Shown: positions 9,066 to 18,601 of the stretch, piece by piece
How the letters are laid out: each line of letters opens with the position of its first letter
Position numbering within the stretch: position 1 is the stretch's first letter
Source: Rikenellaceae bacterium
GTDB lineage: Bacteria > Bacteroidota > Bacteroidia > Bacteroidales > Rikenellaceae
Assembly (NCBI GenBank): GCA_015059925.1
Contig: SUZL01000003.1
Span: 1 to 64,000, forward strand
Length of the DNA: 64,000 bases
Direction: 5' to 3'
Notes under the pieces: generated by a model
Databases searched by the model: none
Seen by the model: only the letters and a program-made list of their open reading frames with translations
What the model was told of the DNA's origin: nothing
Program-made: the position numbers and the translations under genes

Positions 9066-10331
9066 ATGATTAAGAGAAAAGATATAGAAATTATGGCCCC
9101 CGTGGGGTGTATGGAGTCTCTGCACGCTGCCATTGCGGCGGGTGCCGATGCCATATACTTTGGTGTCGGGGTTCTGAATATGCGAGCCCGCTCGTCGGTG
9201 AACTTCACACTCGACGATCTGGCCACCATCGTTCATACGGCTCACGAGGCGGGCGTAAAAACCTACCTTACGGTCAATACCATCCTCTACGATACGGAGA
9301 TGAAGGATCTGCGCGAGGTCATCGACCGCGCTGTGAAGGAGGGTGTCGATGCCATCATCGCCGCCGATGTGGCCGCCATTATGTATGCTCGCAAGGTGGG
9401 TATGGAGGTGCATATCTCCACGCAGTGCAACATCTCCAACATCGAGGCTGCCGAGTTCTACTCGCAGTGGGCCGATGTTGTGGTGCTGGCGCGTGAGTTG
9501 AGCCTCGAGCAGGTAAAGTATATCTCTGACCAGATCGCCGAGCGCGACCTTCGCGGTCCGAAGGGTGAGCCGCTGCGCATCGAGATGTTCGCTCACGGAG
9601 CGTTGTGTATGTCCATCTCGGGCAAGTGTTACCTGAGCGAGCACGAGGAGCACTGCTCGGCCAATCGTGGTGCGTGCCGCCAGATCTGCCGCCGCAAGTA
9701 TCTTATCACCGAGATGCAGTCGGGCCGCCAACTTACCGTTGATGGCCGCTACATCCTCTCGCCTAAGGATCTCTGCACGATCGATTTTCTCGATAAGTTC
9801 ATCGCCGCAGGCGTTCGCGTGCTGAAGATCGAGGGCCGAGCCCGAGGTGCGGAGTACGTCAAGCGCGTTGTCGAGAGCTACGACGAGGCGCTGCGCGCTA
9901 TGGAGCGTGGCGAATATACGCCCGAGCGTGCCGCCGAGCTCAAGGAGAAGGTCTCGACGGTCTTCAATCGCGGTTTCTGGCAGGGCTACTACGCCGGCAA
10001 GGACATCGCCGAGCATACCGAGCGCTATGGCTCATCGGCCACCGAGCGCAAGGTCTATGTGGGCAAGGTTACCAACTTCTTCTCGAAGATTTCGGTTGCC
10101 GAGGTGCTGGTCGAGGCCGCCCCGATCAACGAGGGCGAGCAGCTGATGTGGATGGGCGAGACTACGGGTGTTGTCGAGATGCCGGCCGAGGGTTTGGTCC
10201 TGAAGGAACAGGTCGTAAAGCACATCCCGCAGGGAGTCTATTTCTCGATCAAGGTGCCGTGCCGACTGCGCCGTGGCGATAAGCTCTATAAGATGGTGCC
10301 CGCCGAAGAGGTCGCCTCATTGTTGCAATAA
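9066..10331 (+). CDS. U32 family protein (TrhP/YegQ-like)
   Basis: The 421-residue product has the U32 core: IMAPVGCMESLHAAIAAGAD at the N-terminus, then FAHGALCMSISGKCYLSEH and SANRGACRQICRRKY with the conserved cysteines. Members are annotated as collagenase-like peptidases, but several are now known to act in tRNA uridine hydroxylation (TrhP) using prephenate. That tRNA role is the better guess here. ATG 9066, four bases after the preceding stop, is preferred over an upstream overlapping start at 9030. Confidence 0.88.
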   Translation: MIKRKDIEIMAPVGCMESLHAAIAAGADAIYFGVGVLNMRARSSVNFTLDDLATIVHTAHEAGVKTYLTVNTILYDTEMKDLREVIDRAVKEGVDAIIAADVAAIMYARKVGMEVHISTQCNISNIEAAEFYSQWADVVVLARELSLEQVKYISDQIAERDLRGPKGEPLRIEMFAHGALCMSISGKCYLSEHEEHCSANRGACRQICRRKYLITEMQSGRQLTVDGRYILSPKDLCTIDFLDKFIAAGVRVLKIEGRARGAEYVKRVVESYDEALRAMERGEYTPERAAELKEKVSTVFNRGFWQGYYAGKDIAEHTERYGSSATERKVYVGKVTNFFSKISVAEVLVEAAPINEGEQLMWMGETTGVVEMPAEGLVLKEQVVKHIPQGVYFSIKVPCRLRRGDKLYKMVPAEEVASLLQ

Positions 10332-10348
10332 TTAAAACCTAAAATAGT

Positions 10349-11746
10349 ATGTTTACAGCCGAGATTTATTCAGCGCGCCGCGAGGAGCTTTGCCGCCGCG
10401 TGCGTAAGGGTTTGATCCTGCTCCCCGGCAACGTGGAGTCGCCCTTTAACTATCCCAACAATACATTCCACTTCCGTCAGGACTCTACGTTCCTCTACTT
10501 CTTCGGCCACAGCGTGCCTGCGCTTGCCGCCACGATCGATGCCGAGACGGGCGTAGCGACGCTCTATGGCGACGACTTCACGGTTGAGGATATCATCTGG
10601 ATGGGCCCCCAGCCCACCATCCGCAACTTTGCCGACGCGGTGGGTGTCCCCGTAGCGAAGCCTATGGCCAGCCTTACGATAGACGTTCAGCGCGCCATCT
10701 CGCTCGGCCGCGAGGTACACTATCTGCCTCCCTATCGCGGTGAGACCAAGCTGATGATGGCCGATTTGCTGGGTATCGCTCCCTCGATGCTCCACGCCCA
10801 CAAGTCGTGGGATCTTCTCTTTGCCGTAGCCCAGATGCGTGAGCGCAAGAGCGAGGAGGAGCTGGCTGCTCTGGAGGAGGCATTCGAGATCGGTTACCAG
10901 ATGCACACCGCCGCAATGCGCAACACCCGCCCGGGCCGCACCGAGCACGAGGTGGCGGGCATTGTCGATGGTATGGCTCTGCGCTATGGCACAGGCGTGT
11001 CGTTCACCACAATCCTCTCGCAGCACGGCGAGGTGCTACACAACCACGACCACTCGGGCACGATGGAGGAGGGCCGACTGCTGCTCTGCGATGCGGGTGG
11101 CGAGCACCTGAACGGCTACGTTTCGGATCATACGCGAACATTCCCCGTAGGTGGCAAGTTCACTCAGAAGCAGAAAGATATATATAATATTGTCCTTGCG
11201 GCCCACGACGCTGCCGCCGCAGCCCTGCGTCCCAATATGATGTACTCGGAGTACTCTGACGCTGCCTTCCGCACCCTTATCGAGGGGCTGAAGGGGCTGG
11301 ATCTTGTTCGCGGCTCGGTCGATGATGCCATCGCCGCAGGCGCAGCCTACCTCTTTATGCCTCACGGCTTGGGCCACGGCATCGGTTTGGACGTTCACGA
11401 CTGCGAGAATATCGGCGAGCGCTCGTTCTCATTTGCCGAGGTCGAGGATCGCGCCAAGGAGGTTGCCTGCTGCATCACGCGCCAGTGGTGGCGCCTGCAG
11501 CCCGGAACGGTTCTCTCGAATGAGCCGGGTATCTACTTCGTTTCGGATCTTATCGACAAGTATAAGGCCGAGGGCAAGTGCAAGGGCATTGTCAATTACG
11601 ATAAGCTGGAGCAGTACCGCGACTTCGGCGGTATCCGTCTGGAGGATGATATGGTCGTTACCGAGACGGGCTCGTACCGCATCGGAGGCGATAAGATGAT
11701 CCCCATCACCGTAGAGGATGTCGAGGCCGTAGTAGGTGCCGAGTAA
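10349..11746 (+). CDS. pepP: M24B aminopeptidase P (Xaa-Pro aminopeptidase)
   Basis: The 465-residue product has the N-terminal aminopeptidase P domain (about 1-160) and the pita-bread catalytic domain. The metal ligands are visible: LLCDAGGEHLNGYVSDHTRTF (two Asp), HGLGHGIGLDVHD (His), LSNEPGIYF (Glu) and GGIRLEDDMVV (Glu). It removes N-terminal residues that precede proline, in the cytoplasm. It sits mid-operon, 17 bases after the U32 gene and 3 bases before mqnB. Confidence 0.93.
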   Translation: MFTAEIYSARREELCRRVRKGLILLPGNVESPFNYPNNTFHFRQDSTFLYFFGHSVPALAATIDAETGVATLYGDDFTVEDIIWMGPQPTIRNFADAVGVPVAKPMASLTIDVQRAISLGREVHYLPPYRGETKLMMADLLGIAPSMLHAHKSWDLLFAVAQMRERKSEEELAALEEAFEIGYQMHTAAMRNTRPGRTEHEVAGIVDGMALRYGTGVSFTTILSQHGEVLHNHDHSGTMEEGRLLLCDAGGEHLNGYVSDHTRTFPVGGKFTQKQKDIYNIVLAAHDAAAAALRPNMMYSEYSDAAFRTLIEGLKGLDLVRGSVDDAIAAGAAYLFMPHGLGHGIGLDVHDCENIGERSFSFAEVEDRAKEVACCITRQWWRLQPGTVLSNEPGIYFVSDLIDKYKAEGKCKGIVNYDKLEQYRDFGGIRLEDDMVVTETGSYRIGGDKMIPITVEDVEAVVGAE

Positions 11747-11749
11747 CCT

Positions 11750-12286
11750 ATGCCTACGCTCTATCTCTTTCCCACGCGCGCCGAGGCGGCCGCTTTCGAG
11801 CGGCTCTGCCCCAAGGCCGCGGTCGGCATCATAGGTGTCGGTATGGCCGAGGCGGCAGCCTCCGCGGCTCGCCTTATCGTGGAGCTGCGGCCGCGCCGAG
11901 TGGTGCTGTGTGGCATTGCGGGGGCGTGCGATGAGTGTCTTGGAGTGGGTGAGGTCGTTGAGGTTGTTAGCGACAGCGTTGCCGAGCTTCCTGCGCGCTT
12001 CGCGCTAAAGTATCCCTCTGCGCCTATCACACGCCTTCCAAAGGTTCGCTCCTTTAGCGTCAGCCGTACGGGCGCAAGCCTGCCTTTGCTGAAGGATGAT
12101 GCGCTACCTTCGGTCGAGCAGATGGAGGGTGCTGCCGTAGCAGCCGTAGCCAAGCAGTTGGGCGTGGATTTTCACCACATAAGGGCCATCTCAAACCGCG
12201 TGAGCGACGCGCGTTCGGCGTGGCGCATAGCCGAGGCTGTGGAGGCTCTGGGCGAGGCGCTCAAGGCCGAGATTGAGAACGAATAA
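11750..12286 (+). CDS. mqnB: Futalosine hydrolase
   Basis: The 178-residue product is a nucleoside phosphorylase/MTAN-fold enzyme. It shows the N-terminal glycine-rich VGIIGVGMAEAAASAARLI, VVLCGIAGACDECLGVG, the purine/ribose-site Glu motif EQMEGAAVAAVAKQLG, and the catalytic Asp in ISNRVSDARSAW. In the futalosine pathway it splits futalosine or aminodeoxyfutalosine to release the base and give the MqnC substrate. The presence of mqnD in the same operon and mqnE at 28286 supports this over a generic nucleosidase. It is slightly shorter than typical members. Confidence 0.88.
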   Translation: MPTLYLFPTRAEAAAFERLCPKAAVGIIGVGMAEAAASAARLIVELRPRRVVLCGIAGACDECLGVGEVVEVVSDSVAELPARFALKYPSAPITRLPKVRSFSVSRTGASLPLLKDDALPSVEQMEGAAVAAVAKQLGVDFHHIRAISNRVSDARSAWRIAEAVEALGEALKAEIENE

Positions 12287-12297
12287 AACTTATAGCA

Positions 12298-12462
12298 ATG
12301 AAGAAATACATCATCTACCTCCTGCTGGTCATCATCCTGATCCTCTTCCTCTTCTATATGAGCGACCACATCAGCCTCTGGTTCTCGCGTATGGGCACGC
12401 AGATCCTTATCATCGTCGTGGCCTTCATCGCGGGCTGGGTTCTCGGCCGCTGGCAGCGATAG
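12298..12462 (+). CDS. Small membrane protein, two transmembrane segments
   Basis: The 54-residue product starts MKKYIIYLLLVIILILFLFY and has a second hydrophobic segment TQILIIVVAFIAGWVLGRW, joined by a short polar loop (MSDHISLWFSR). It lies 11 bases after mqnB and 24 before the rhamnosidase in a tight operon, in frame with clear start and stop. The composition resembles LapA/DUF1049-like two-helix proteins (GWVLGRW ending), but I cannot assign a function. Confidence 0.75.
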   Translation: MKKYIIYLLLVIILILFLFYMSDHISLWFSRMGTQILIIVVAFIAGWVLGRWQR

Positions 12463-12486
12463 TAAGAAACTTAACAACTTAACGAT

Positions 12487-15162
12487 ATGAAACTCCTCAA
12501 ACAACTTCTCCTCGCCGCCGCACTCGTGGTGGCAATCCCCGCCGTTGCCGACGTGGCCAACATCGTCCCCTCGGCGCTCACCTGCGAGTATGAGTCATCG
12601 CCCATACTCGACATCCAGAATCCGCGCCTGTCGTGGGTTAATCTCAACCCCTCGCAGAGGCAGGGAGCCGCGCAGTCGGCCTACCGCATCCGCGTTGCAA
12701 CGTCGCCTGACTTTAAGGAGGTGGTGTGGGATACGGGCAAGGAGCTCTCGTCGGAGTCGGCCTTTATCACCTACAAGGGCAGGCCTCTGGCCTCGCGCAC
12801 CTCGTATTGGTGGCAGGTGATGGTGTGGGACAACGAGGGCAACGCCTCGGCTTGGAGCGCACCCGCGCGATGGCACGTTGGCCTCAAGGAGGATGAGTGG
12901 CAGGGCAAGTGGATCGGCGCGCCGTGGCAGGGCGAGGATTCCTACGACGTTATGGGCAGCCGCGAGGTTGTGCCCGCGCCGCTGCTTCGCAAGGAGTTTT
13001 CGGTCAAGAAGCCTATCAAGCAGGCCTACTTCTACGGTACGGGCCTCGGCTACTTCGAGCTCTATATCAATGGCGAGCGCGTCGGCGAGGATTACCTCTC
13101 GCCCAACCAGACCAACTACACGACTCGCCCCAAACTCGATACGCGCGGCATCGTTGTTACCGACCCCTTCGAGGAGTACACCGTGATGTACCTCACGCAC
13201 GACATCACCTCACTCATCGAGCAGGGCGAGAATGCCGTCGGAGCGATCCTCGGCAACGGTTTTTACGATGTTGTGGAGTATTGGCCCGCAATGGGTTACG
13301 GTACGCCCCGCTTTATGGGCCAGATCGAGATCATCTATGAGGATGGCTCACGCGAAGTTATCGCCTCGGATTCCTCGTGGCGCGCCGAGCGCAGCGCCAT
13401 CGTGAGCGATCAGGTCTATCTTGGCGAGCACTACGACGCACGCCTCGAGCACGACGGCTGGGCAACAGCCGCCTACGACGATAGCCGTTGGCAGCAGGTG
13501 GCCTTGAAGAAGGCTCCTCGCGGAAAACTCATCCCGCAGAACGGCCCTGCCGACCGCATCACCCAGCGTTACGCCCCCGTGGAGTTCGAGCGTACGGATA
13601 GCCTTATTCGCATCAAGTTCCCCGAGGAGATCTCGGGATGGTTGGCGCTGAAGAATATCAAGGCCGAGAAGGGCCAGCGCATCGACATCAAATACATCAC
13701 CGAGTCGCCCGGACAGGGCACCAACTCCTATACGGCTCGCGGTACGGGCGACGAGTCCTACCACGCCCGCTTCACTTGGTTTGTATTCTCGGAGGTCGAG
13801 GTGCGCGGCATCCAGAACCTCACAGCCGAGCAGGTCGAGGCCCACGCCGTCAATTCCGATGTCGATTACTCGGGCGAGTTCCGCACCTCCAACGAGCTGA
13901 TAAATACTATTAATAAAATCTGGCGTCGCAGCCAGCTCGATAATATGCACGGCGCCATCGCCAGCGACTGCCCCCACCGCGAGCGCTCACCCTATACGGG
14001 CGACGGTCAGGTGGCCTGCGTTACGGTTATGCACAACTTCGATGCGCAGACCTTCTACAACAAGTGGCTGCGCGACATTCGCGGTGCGCAGACTCTGGGC
14101 GGCTACGTCCCCAACTCGGCACCTTGGCAGCCGGGCTGCGGAGGCGGCGTAGGCTGGGGCGCGGCTATGGAGATTATGCCGTGGGAGTTCTACGTTCACT
14201 ATGGCGACCGCCGCGTTCTGGAGCAGAACTTCGACGCTATGCGTCGCCACGTCCGCTGGATGACAACGTGGGTGGATGATAATACGGGCCTTATGCTCTC
14301 GCACGATGTGCAGCAGTGGAAGAATCTCGGCGATTGGCTTCCCCCGCGCGAGTTGCCGCGTGCCGAGCTTGTCCACACCTACTTCCTCTGGCAGTGTGCC
14401 GACATCACCGTTCGCACGGCTCACTCTTTGGGCGAGGATGCTTCGGAGTTCATCTTGATCCGCGACGCTGCGGCCAAGGCTTTCCACGATAACCTCTACG
14501 ACCCCGCTACGGGCTCTTACGGCAAGTACGGCAGCAACGTGCTGGCGCTGAAGATTGGCGTTCCCGCCGACCGCAAGGCGAAGGTCGTAAAGGCTCTGCG
14601 CGATAATATCGCCGAGGTGAACGACCACCTCGATACGGGTATCGTCGCCACGCGCTTCCTCTTCGAGGTGCTGTGCGACAACGGCCTGAAGGATCTGGCC
14701 TACAAGATCATCAATCAGCGCGACTTCCCCTCGTTCGGCTGGTGGATCGAGCAGGGCGCAACCGTAACGTGGGAGAATTGGGATGGCCGCGACTCGCGCA
14801 ACCACCCGATGTTTGGTGGCGGTATCGGCTGGTTCTACCGCGATCTGGCCGGCCTGCGCGCTGTTGATGCAGGCTTCCGCTCGTTCGACGTTCGTCCCGT
14901 TGTCCCTGAGGACTTGGAGTGGGTTGATTACACCCACGACACTACATACGGTCAGATTGCCATCCGCTGGGAGCACCACAACGGCGAGTTCAAGCTCATC
15001 TGCGACGTTCCCGTAGGCACTACGGCTACGCTGTGGCTCCCCTTCGAGGGCGAGGCCCCCGTGATCAAAGCCTCGGAGAACATCATCCCCAAGGGCCAGC
15101 GCGAGGGCTATGCTCTGTATAAGGTGCGCTCGGGCCACTACGAATTTAAGACTACGCTGTAA
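12487..15162 (+). CDS. Exported alpha-L-rhamnosidase (GH78)
   Basis: The 891-residue product has a signal peptide at 1-21 (ends AIPAVA). A fibronectin-like N-terminal domain, the rhamnosidase N domain (FYGTGLGYFELYINGERVGED) and the concanavalin-like domain follow, then the six-hairpin catalytic domain from about 450. The catalytic block DCPHRERSPYTGDGQ begins near residue 494 and contains the general-acid Glu. A C-terminal beta-sandwich closes the protein. It removes terminal L-rhamnose from plant or bacterial glycans, probably in the periplasm. Its stop overlaps the mqnD start by one base, an odd partner for a menaquinone gene. A rhamnose mutarotase lies at 22868. Confidence 0.93.
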   Translation: MKLLKQLLLAAALVVAIPAVADVANIVPSALTCEYESSPILDIQNPRLSWVNLNPSQRQGAAQSAYRIRVATSPDFKEVVWDTGKELSSESAFITYKGRPLASRTSYWWQVMVWDNEGNASAWSAPARWHVGLKEDEWQGKWIGAPWQGEDSYDVMGSREVVPAPLLRKEFSVKKPIKQAYFYGTGLGYFELYINGERVGEDYLSPNQTNYTTRPKLDTRGIVVTDPFEEYTVMYLTHDITSLIEQGENAVGAILGNGFYDVVEYWPAMGYGTPRFMGQIEIIYEDGSREVIASDSSWRAERSAIVSDQVYLGEHYDARLEHDGWATAAYDDSRWQQVALKKAPRGKLIPQNGPADRITQRYAPVEFERTDSLIRIKFPEEISGWLALKNIKAEKGQRIDIKYITESPGQGTNSYTARGTGDESYHARFTWFVFSEVEVRGIQNLTAEQVEAHAVNSDVDYSGEFRTSNELINTINKIWRRSQLDNMHGAIASDCPHRERSPYTGDGQVACVTVMHNFDAQTFYNKWLRDIRGAQTLGGYVPNSAPWQPGCGGGVGWGAAMEIMPWEFYVHYGDRRVLEQNFDAMRRHVRWMTTWVDDNTGLMLSHDVQQWKNLGDWLPPRELPRAELVHTYFLWQCADITVRTAHSLGEDASEFILIRDAAAKAFHDNLYDPATGSYGKYGSNVLALKIGVPADRKAKVVKALRDNIAEVNDHLDTGIVATRFLFEVLCDNGLKDLAYKIINQRDFPSFGWWIEQGATVTWENWDGRDSRNHPMFGGGIGWFYRDLAGLRAVDAGFRSFDVRPVVPEDLEWVDYTHDTTYGQIAIRWEHHNGEFKLICDVPVGTTATLWLPFEGEAPVIKASENIIPKGQREGYALYKVRSGHYEFKTTL

Positions 15163-15944
15163 TGAGAACCCTGCGTCTGCACATATCGCCCTGCCCCAAC
15201 GACACCTTTATGTTCGATGCGATGATCAACGGCCGCATCGACTGCGAGGGCCTGTCGTTCGAGGTCGAGTACCACGACATCGAGGAGCTTAACGCGGCCG
15301 CCCAGAGCGGTGTACCCGACATCAGCAAGATCAGTTGCGCCCTGCTGCCCGCCATCACCGAGCAATATATGCTCCTTAATAGCGGCGCGGCACTCGGTCG
15401 CGGCAACGGCCCGCTGCTGGTAAGACGCACGAAGGACGTTAGCCCCATCCGCGAGGTCGTTGTCCCGGGCCTGCACACTACGGCCAACGCGCTGATGCAG
15501 CGACTCTTCCCCGAGATTAAGAGCCGCACGCCGATGCTCTTCTCCGAGATTGCCGCCGCCGTCGAGCGTGGCGACTTCGATGCGGGTGTGCTGATTCACG
15601 AGGGACGCTTCGTCTATGAGCGTCGCAACCTGAAGCTGGTGGCCGATTTGGGCCTCGAGTGGGAGGCTCGCACGTCGCTGCCGCTGCCTTTGGGCGGCAT
15701 TGTCGCACGACGTGATCTGCCCCTTGAGGTGCGAGCGAAAGTTGAGCGCGTACTGCGCCGCTCGATAGAGTACGCTTTTCAGCATCCGATGCTCTCGCGC
15801 GAGTATGTCAAGCGGCACGCGCAGGAGATGGAGGATGATGTGATAGATAAACATATCGCGCTGTTCGTCAATGATTTCTCTTTGGATTTGGGCGTCGAGG
15901 GCCGAGCGGCGATGCGAGAGCTGACGGGCCTTGAGGATTTCTAA
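15162..15944 (+). CDS. mqnD: 1,4-dihydroxy-6-naphthoate synthase
   Basis: The 260-residue product has the MqnA/MqnD periplasmic-binding-like fold, with the diagnostic start LHISPCPNDTFMFDAMINGRI and DISKISCALLPAI. It converts cyclic dehypoxanthine futalosine to 1,4-dihydroxy-6-naphthoate in menaquinone synthesis. MqnD rather than MqnA is supported by the SPCPNDTF motif. The gene overlaps the rhamnosidase stop (TAATG) and ends the operon at a terminator. Confidence 0.93.
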   Translation: MRTLRLHISPCPNDTFMFDAMINGRIDCEGLSFEVEYHDIEELNAAAQSGVPDISKISCALLPAITEQYMLLNSGAALGRGNGPLLVRRTKDVSPIREVVVPGLHTTANALMQRLFPEIKSRTPMLFSEIAAAVERGDFDAGVLIHEGRFVYERRNLKLVADLGLEWEARTSLPLPLGGIVARRDLPLEVRAKVERVLRRSIEYAFQHPMLSREYVKRHAQEMEDDVIDKHIALFVNDFSLDLGVEGRAAMRELTGLEDF

Positions 15945-15962
15945 TTCGACCAAGAAAAATTT

Positions 15963-15989
15963 AACTCCCTCTTATGAGGGAGTTTTTTT
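15963..15989 (+). terminator. Terminator after mqnD
   Basis: Stem AACTCCCT / GAGGGAGTT with a short loop followed by seven T. Confidence 0.9.
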
Positions 15990-16050
15990 ATTTTCGTTTC
16001 CCGTCTCTCAAAAAATCCTCCCAAATAAGTTGCAAAATAAAAAAAGTGTT

Positions 16051-16058
16051 TATCTTTG
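16051..16058 (+). promoter_or_regulatory. -7 element TATCTTTG of the B12 operon
   Basis: A perfect TAnnTTTG with a TTG triplet 21 bases upstream (16030-16032), matching the Bacteroidota -33/-7 spacing. Transcription would begin at about 16065, right at the riboswitch 5' end. Confidence 0.75.
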
Positions 16059-16065
16059 CACAAGC

Positions 16066-16350
16066 AAACGGTTCTTATGCGGCCCTCGGCCGCGAAGATT
16101 AATAGGGAATCCGGTGCGAATCCGGGACAATGCCTGTTGCTGTAAGTTCCACTCCGGGCCTCTCGATGGGGCAGGGCGTTAAGGTGGGCCGCCGAAGAAG
16201 GGGTCGCTGTGAAAAAGTGAGCCGCCGATGAAGGTGGCCGCTATTCTAAAGATAGAACGTCCGTAGGAGTTTGTTTATGGTATTCTTTTGCCACTGACAC
16301 CGTATGTTGGGAAGGCGCCATAAATGGAATAAGTCAGAAGACCTACCCTT
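16066..16350 (+). promoter_or_regulatory. Cobalamin (adenosylcobalamin-type) riboswitch with enlarged peripheral arm
   Basis: Conserved blocks appear in order: AATAGGGAA (16101-16109), CCGGTGCGAATCCGG (16111-16125), TTGCTGTAA (16137-16145), GCCACTG (16290-16296), GGGAAGGC (16309-16316) and GTCAGAAGACCTACC (16333-16347). About 145 bases separate TGTAA from GCCACTG, much longer than usual, implying an extended arm. It precedes a B12 capture operon, so binding of cobalamin should shut expression down. The 200 bases that follow hold hairpins at 16427-16441 and 16507-16531 that could form the expression platform near the ATG. Confidence 0.9.
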
Positions 16351-16556
16351 TGCTTTTTACCAGATTTGTAACCTGCAGGACTACGGGACGAATCAAAACT
16401 AATTTTATCCGTAAATTTCAAGTTTTGCCCCGTACTGCGGGGGAGAGTGCGAGAAGATGAGCGCGTTGTCGCCACATCGCTATCTGCGGCATAAGATGTT
16501 TTGAGTTTGGTTCCGCTTGCGTAGCAACCAATGTTTAACTTAAAATACATTATGCT

Positions 16557-17648
16557 ATGAAGCGATTTTTTACAATTTTAACCCTCGCGCTGTCGGCCTT
16601 CGCTATGACAGCCTGCGAGTACGACGACGAAGCTCTCTGGGGTAAGGTCAATGAGTTGGAGAGTCAGGTCAATGCCAACACCGAGGACATCGCAACCCTC
16701 TCGGCACTTGTCGATGCTCTGAACAAGGGTAAGGTGATTACCTCTGTCGAGCAGACCGAGCAGGGCTATACGCTCACGTTGAGCGATGGCTCTACCATCA
16801 CGCTGCGTAATGGCGAGGATGGTGATTCGTTCTTTGTAAGTGTAGTTGAAGAAAATGGTGTTGTGGTGATCACCCTTGCCGATGGCCGCGTGATCCGCAT
16901 CCCCGTGATCGATTATGAGTTGCGCACCCTCTCCTTCGAGGACGCTGACGCGCTCTTTGAGCCCTACACGCTCTCTTATGCCGATGCTACCATCACCGTA
17001 TGGAGCGACCTTATCGATGCTGCACAGTATGGTGGTCGTCTGCTCTATAACGACTACTCGAATGTAGCCTACGCGTGGAACGACGAGGGTAATACCTACC
17101 TCTCGAGCAGCTTCGAGGGCCCCTTCTGGAACGGAGGCCACGCCGTCTCGAACTACGTCTTGGCCGACTATGAGAATCTGCCCGAGGGCGCTTCGGCTTG
17201 GTATGAGTTGCAGCTCGCAACACTCGACGGCGGCCACGATGGCTCGGAGAACTTCTGCGTTGTGAATAAGGGCTCAAGCTTCTCGTTCAGCAATGGCGAG
17301 CAGTACGTCATCGACCATATGTGGGTAACCAACATCACCTACACCCTTAATTCTCTCTTCGTTGGCGATGCTTATGCCGCCCCCGCAAGCGAGCAGTCGT
17401 GGTTCAAGATCGTAGCTACGGGCTATAATGCCGCAGGCGAACGCACCTCCGTGGCCGAGCATCTGCTCTGCCGTGGCAAGGACGACATCCAGACCGAGTG
17501 GGAGTGCTTCGATCTTACGCCGTTGGGTGAGGTTGCGCGAGTTGAGTTCGCGATTGTCGGCAGCGACGACCTCTGTGGCGAGTGGGGCCTGAATACCCCT
17601 GCCTACTTCGCCTATGACGATGTCGTAGTTCGTTTCAAGACGGAGTAA
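16557..17648 (+). CDS. Surface lipoprotein, coiled-coil N-terminus plus DUF4465-like domain (B12 locus)
   Basis: The 363-residue product has a lipoprotein signal peptide with lipobox MTAC (Cys20). Residues 28-60 form a heptad-like coiled coil (KVNELESQVNANTEDIATLS), followed by a DUF4988-type strand region. From about 145 there is a DUF4465-like beta domain. It is the first gene after the cobalamin riboswitch. DUF4465-type lipoproteins in such loci have been linked to B12 binding (BtuH group), which I infer as the role here, with the protein exposed on the outer membrane. The exact match to BtuH was not tested. Confidence 0.75.
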   Translation: MKRFFTILTLALSAFAMTACEYDDEALWGKVNELESQVNANTEDIATLSALVDALNKGKVITSVEQTEQGYTLTLSDGSTITLRNGEDGDSFFVSVVEENGVVVITLADGRVIRIPVIDYELRTLSFEDADALFEPYTLSYADATITVWSDLIDAAQYGGRLLYNDYSNVAYAWNDEGNTYLSSSFEGPFWNGGHAVSNYVLADYENLPEGASAWYELQLATLDGGHDGSENFCVVNKGSSFSFSNGEQYVIDHMWVTNITYTLNSLFVGDAYAAPASEQSWFKIVATGYNAAGERTSVAEHLLCRGKDDIQTEWECFDLTPLGEVARVEFAIVGSDDLCGEWGLNTPAYFAYDDVVVRFKTE

Positions 17649-17659
17649 GAGAATTGGAA

Positions 17660-18601
17660 ATGAGGAAATTAGGATTTTTGTGTATGTTGATGGTTGTGGC
17701 CGCATCGTCTTGTAATCGAGACGATGTGGTTACAATCACATTAGAGGACGAGCACTATCGTCCTGCCACAGCAGCGTCATCCCCATCGTGGAGTCGCGTT
17801 GTGGAATATACCCCCGCCCCGGGCCAATATATCGGCGATAGCGAATTCGCCGGCTTCACGGGCGAGGAGCTTACCGCGGCCGATGCCGTAGCCTATGCCA
17901 CTCGACGCTTGAGCGAGGGAAAGTTCCTGTCGCTGGGTGGCTTTGGCGGATATGTGATTGTCGGCTTTGACCATAGTGTCGATAATGTTGAGGGCTACGA
18001 TTTGGCCATTCGCGCAAACAGCTACGAAGGCTCCTCCGAGCCCGGCATAGTGTGGGTTATGCAGGATTTGAATGGCGACGGCCTTCCCAACGATGGCTGG
18101 TACGAGCTTCGCGGCAGCGAGACGGGCGCAGCGACCACCCTTCAGCGCTACTCCGTTACCTACTACCGCCCTTCGGCCGATGGCCAGAGTGTCGAGTGGA
18201 GCGATAGCGAGGGGGCGACGGGCACGGTCGATTATTTGGGCTCGTTCCATCCGCAGCCGTCATACTATCCCGCGTGGATCGATGCTGCGAGCTACACGCT
18301 GACGGGCACACGCCTCGAGGCACGCAACTACGATAAGTCGGGCAACGGCTCGCTCTGGGTGCAACCCTCCTACGGGTGGGGCTATGCCGATAACTTCAGC
18401 GAGGTGGACATTGTGGATAAGACGACGAACCTGTTCGATATTGCCAACGCCATCGATACTCAGGGCGTAAGCGTCGAGCTGAAATATATAGATTTTGTTA
18501 AGGTGCAGACAGCCCTTAACACCAAGAGCGGCTGGATAGGCGAGAACTCCACCGAGGTGGTGGACTTCAGCGACTACGGGCTCGCAAATAGATTGAAATG
18601 A
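17660..18601 (+). CDS. B12-locus cell-surface lipoprotein
   Basis: The 313-residue product has a lipoprotein signal with lipobox ASSC. The body is a beta-rich domain containing an EF-hand-like calcium loop DLNGDGLPNDGWYEL and QPSYGWGYADNF. Proteins of this type are regularly found beside btuB/btuG genes in Bacteroidota and are annotated as cell surface proteins. ATG 17660 is chosen, though ATG 17654 two codons earlier is equally possible. Its stop overlaps the next start (ATGA). A B12-binding or uptake-accessory role is inference from position. Confidence 0.7.
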   Translation: MRKLGFLCMLMVVAASSCNRDDVVTITLEDEHYRPATAASSPSWSRVVEYTPAPGQYIGDSEFAGFTGEELTAADAVAYATRRLSEGKFLSLGGFGGYVIVGFDHSVDNVEGYDLAIRANSYEGSSEPGIVWVMQDLNGDGLPNDGWYELRGSETGAATTLQRYSVTYYRPSADGQSVEWSDSEGATGTVDYLGSFHPQPSYYPAWIDAASYTLTGTRLEARNYDKSGNGSLWVQPSYGWGYADNFSEVDIVDKTTNLFDIANAIDTQGVSVELKYIDFVKVQTALNTKSGWIGENSTEVVDFSDYGLANRLK

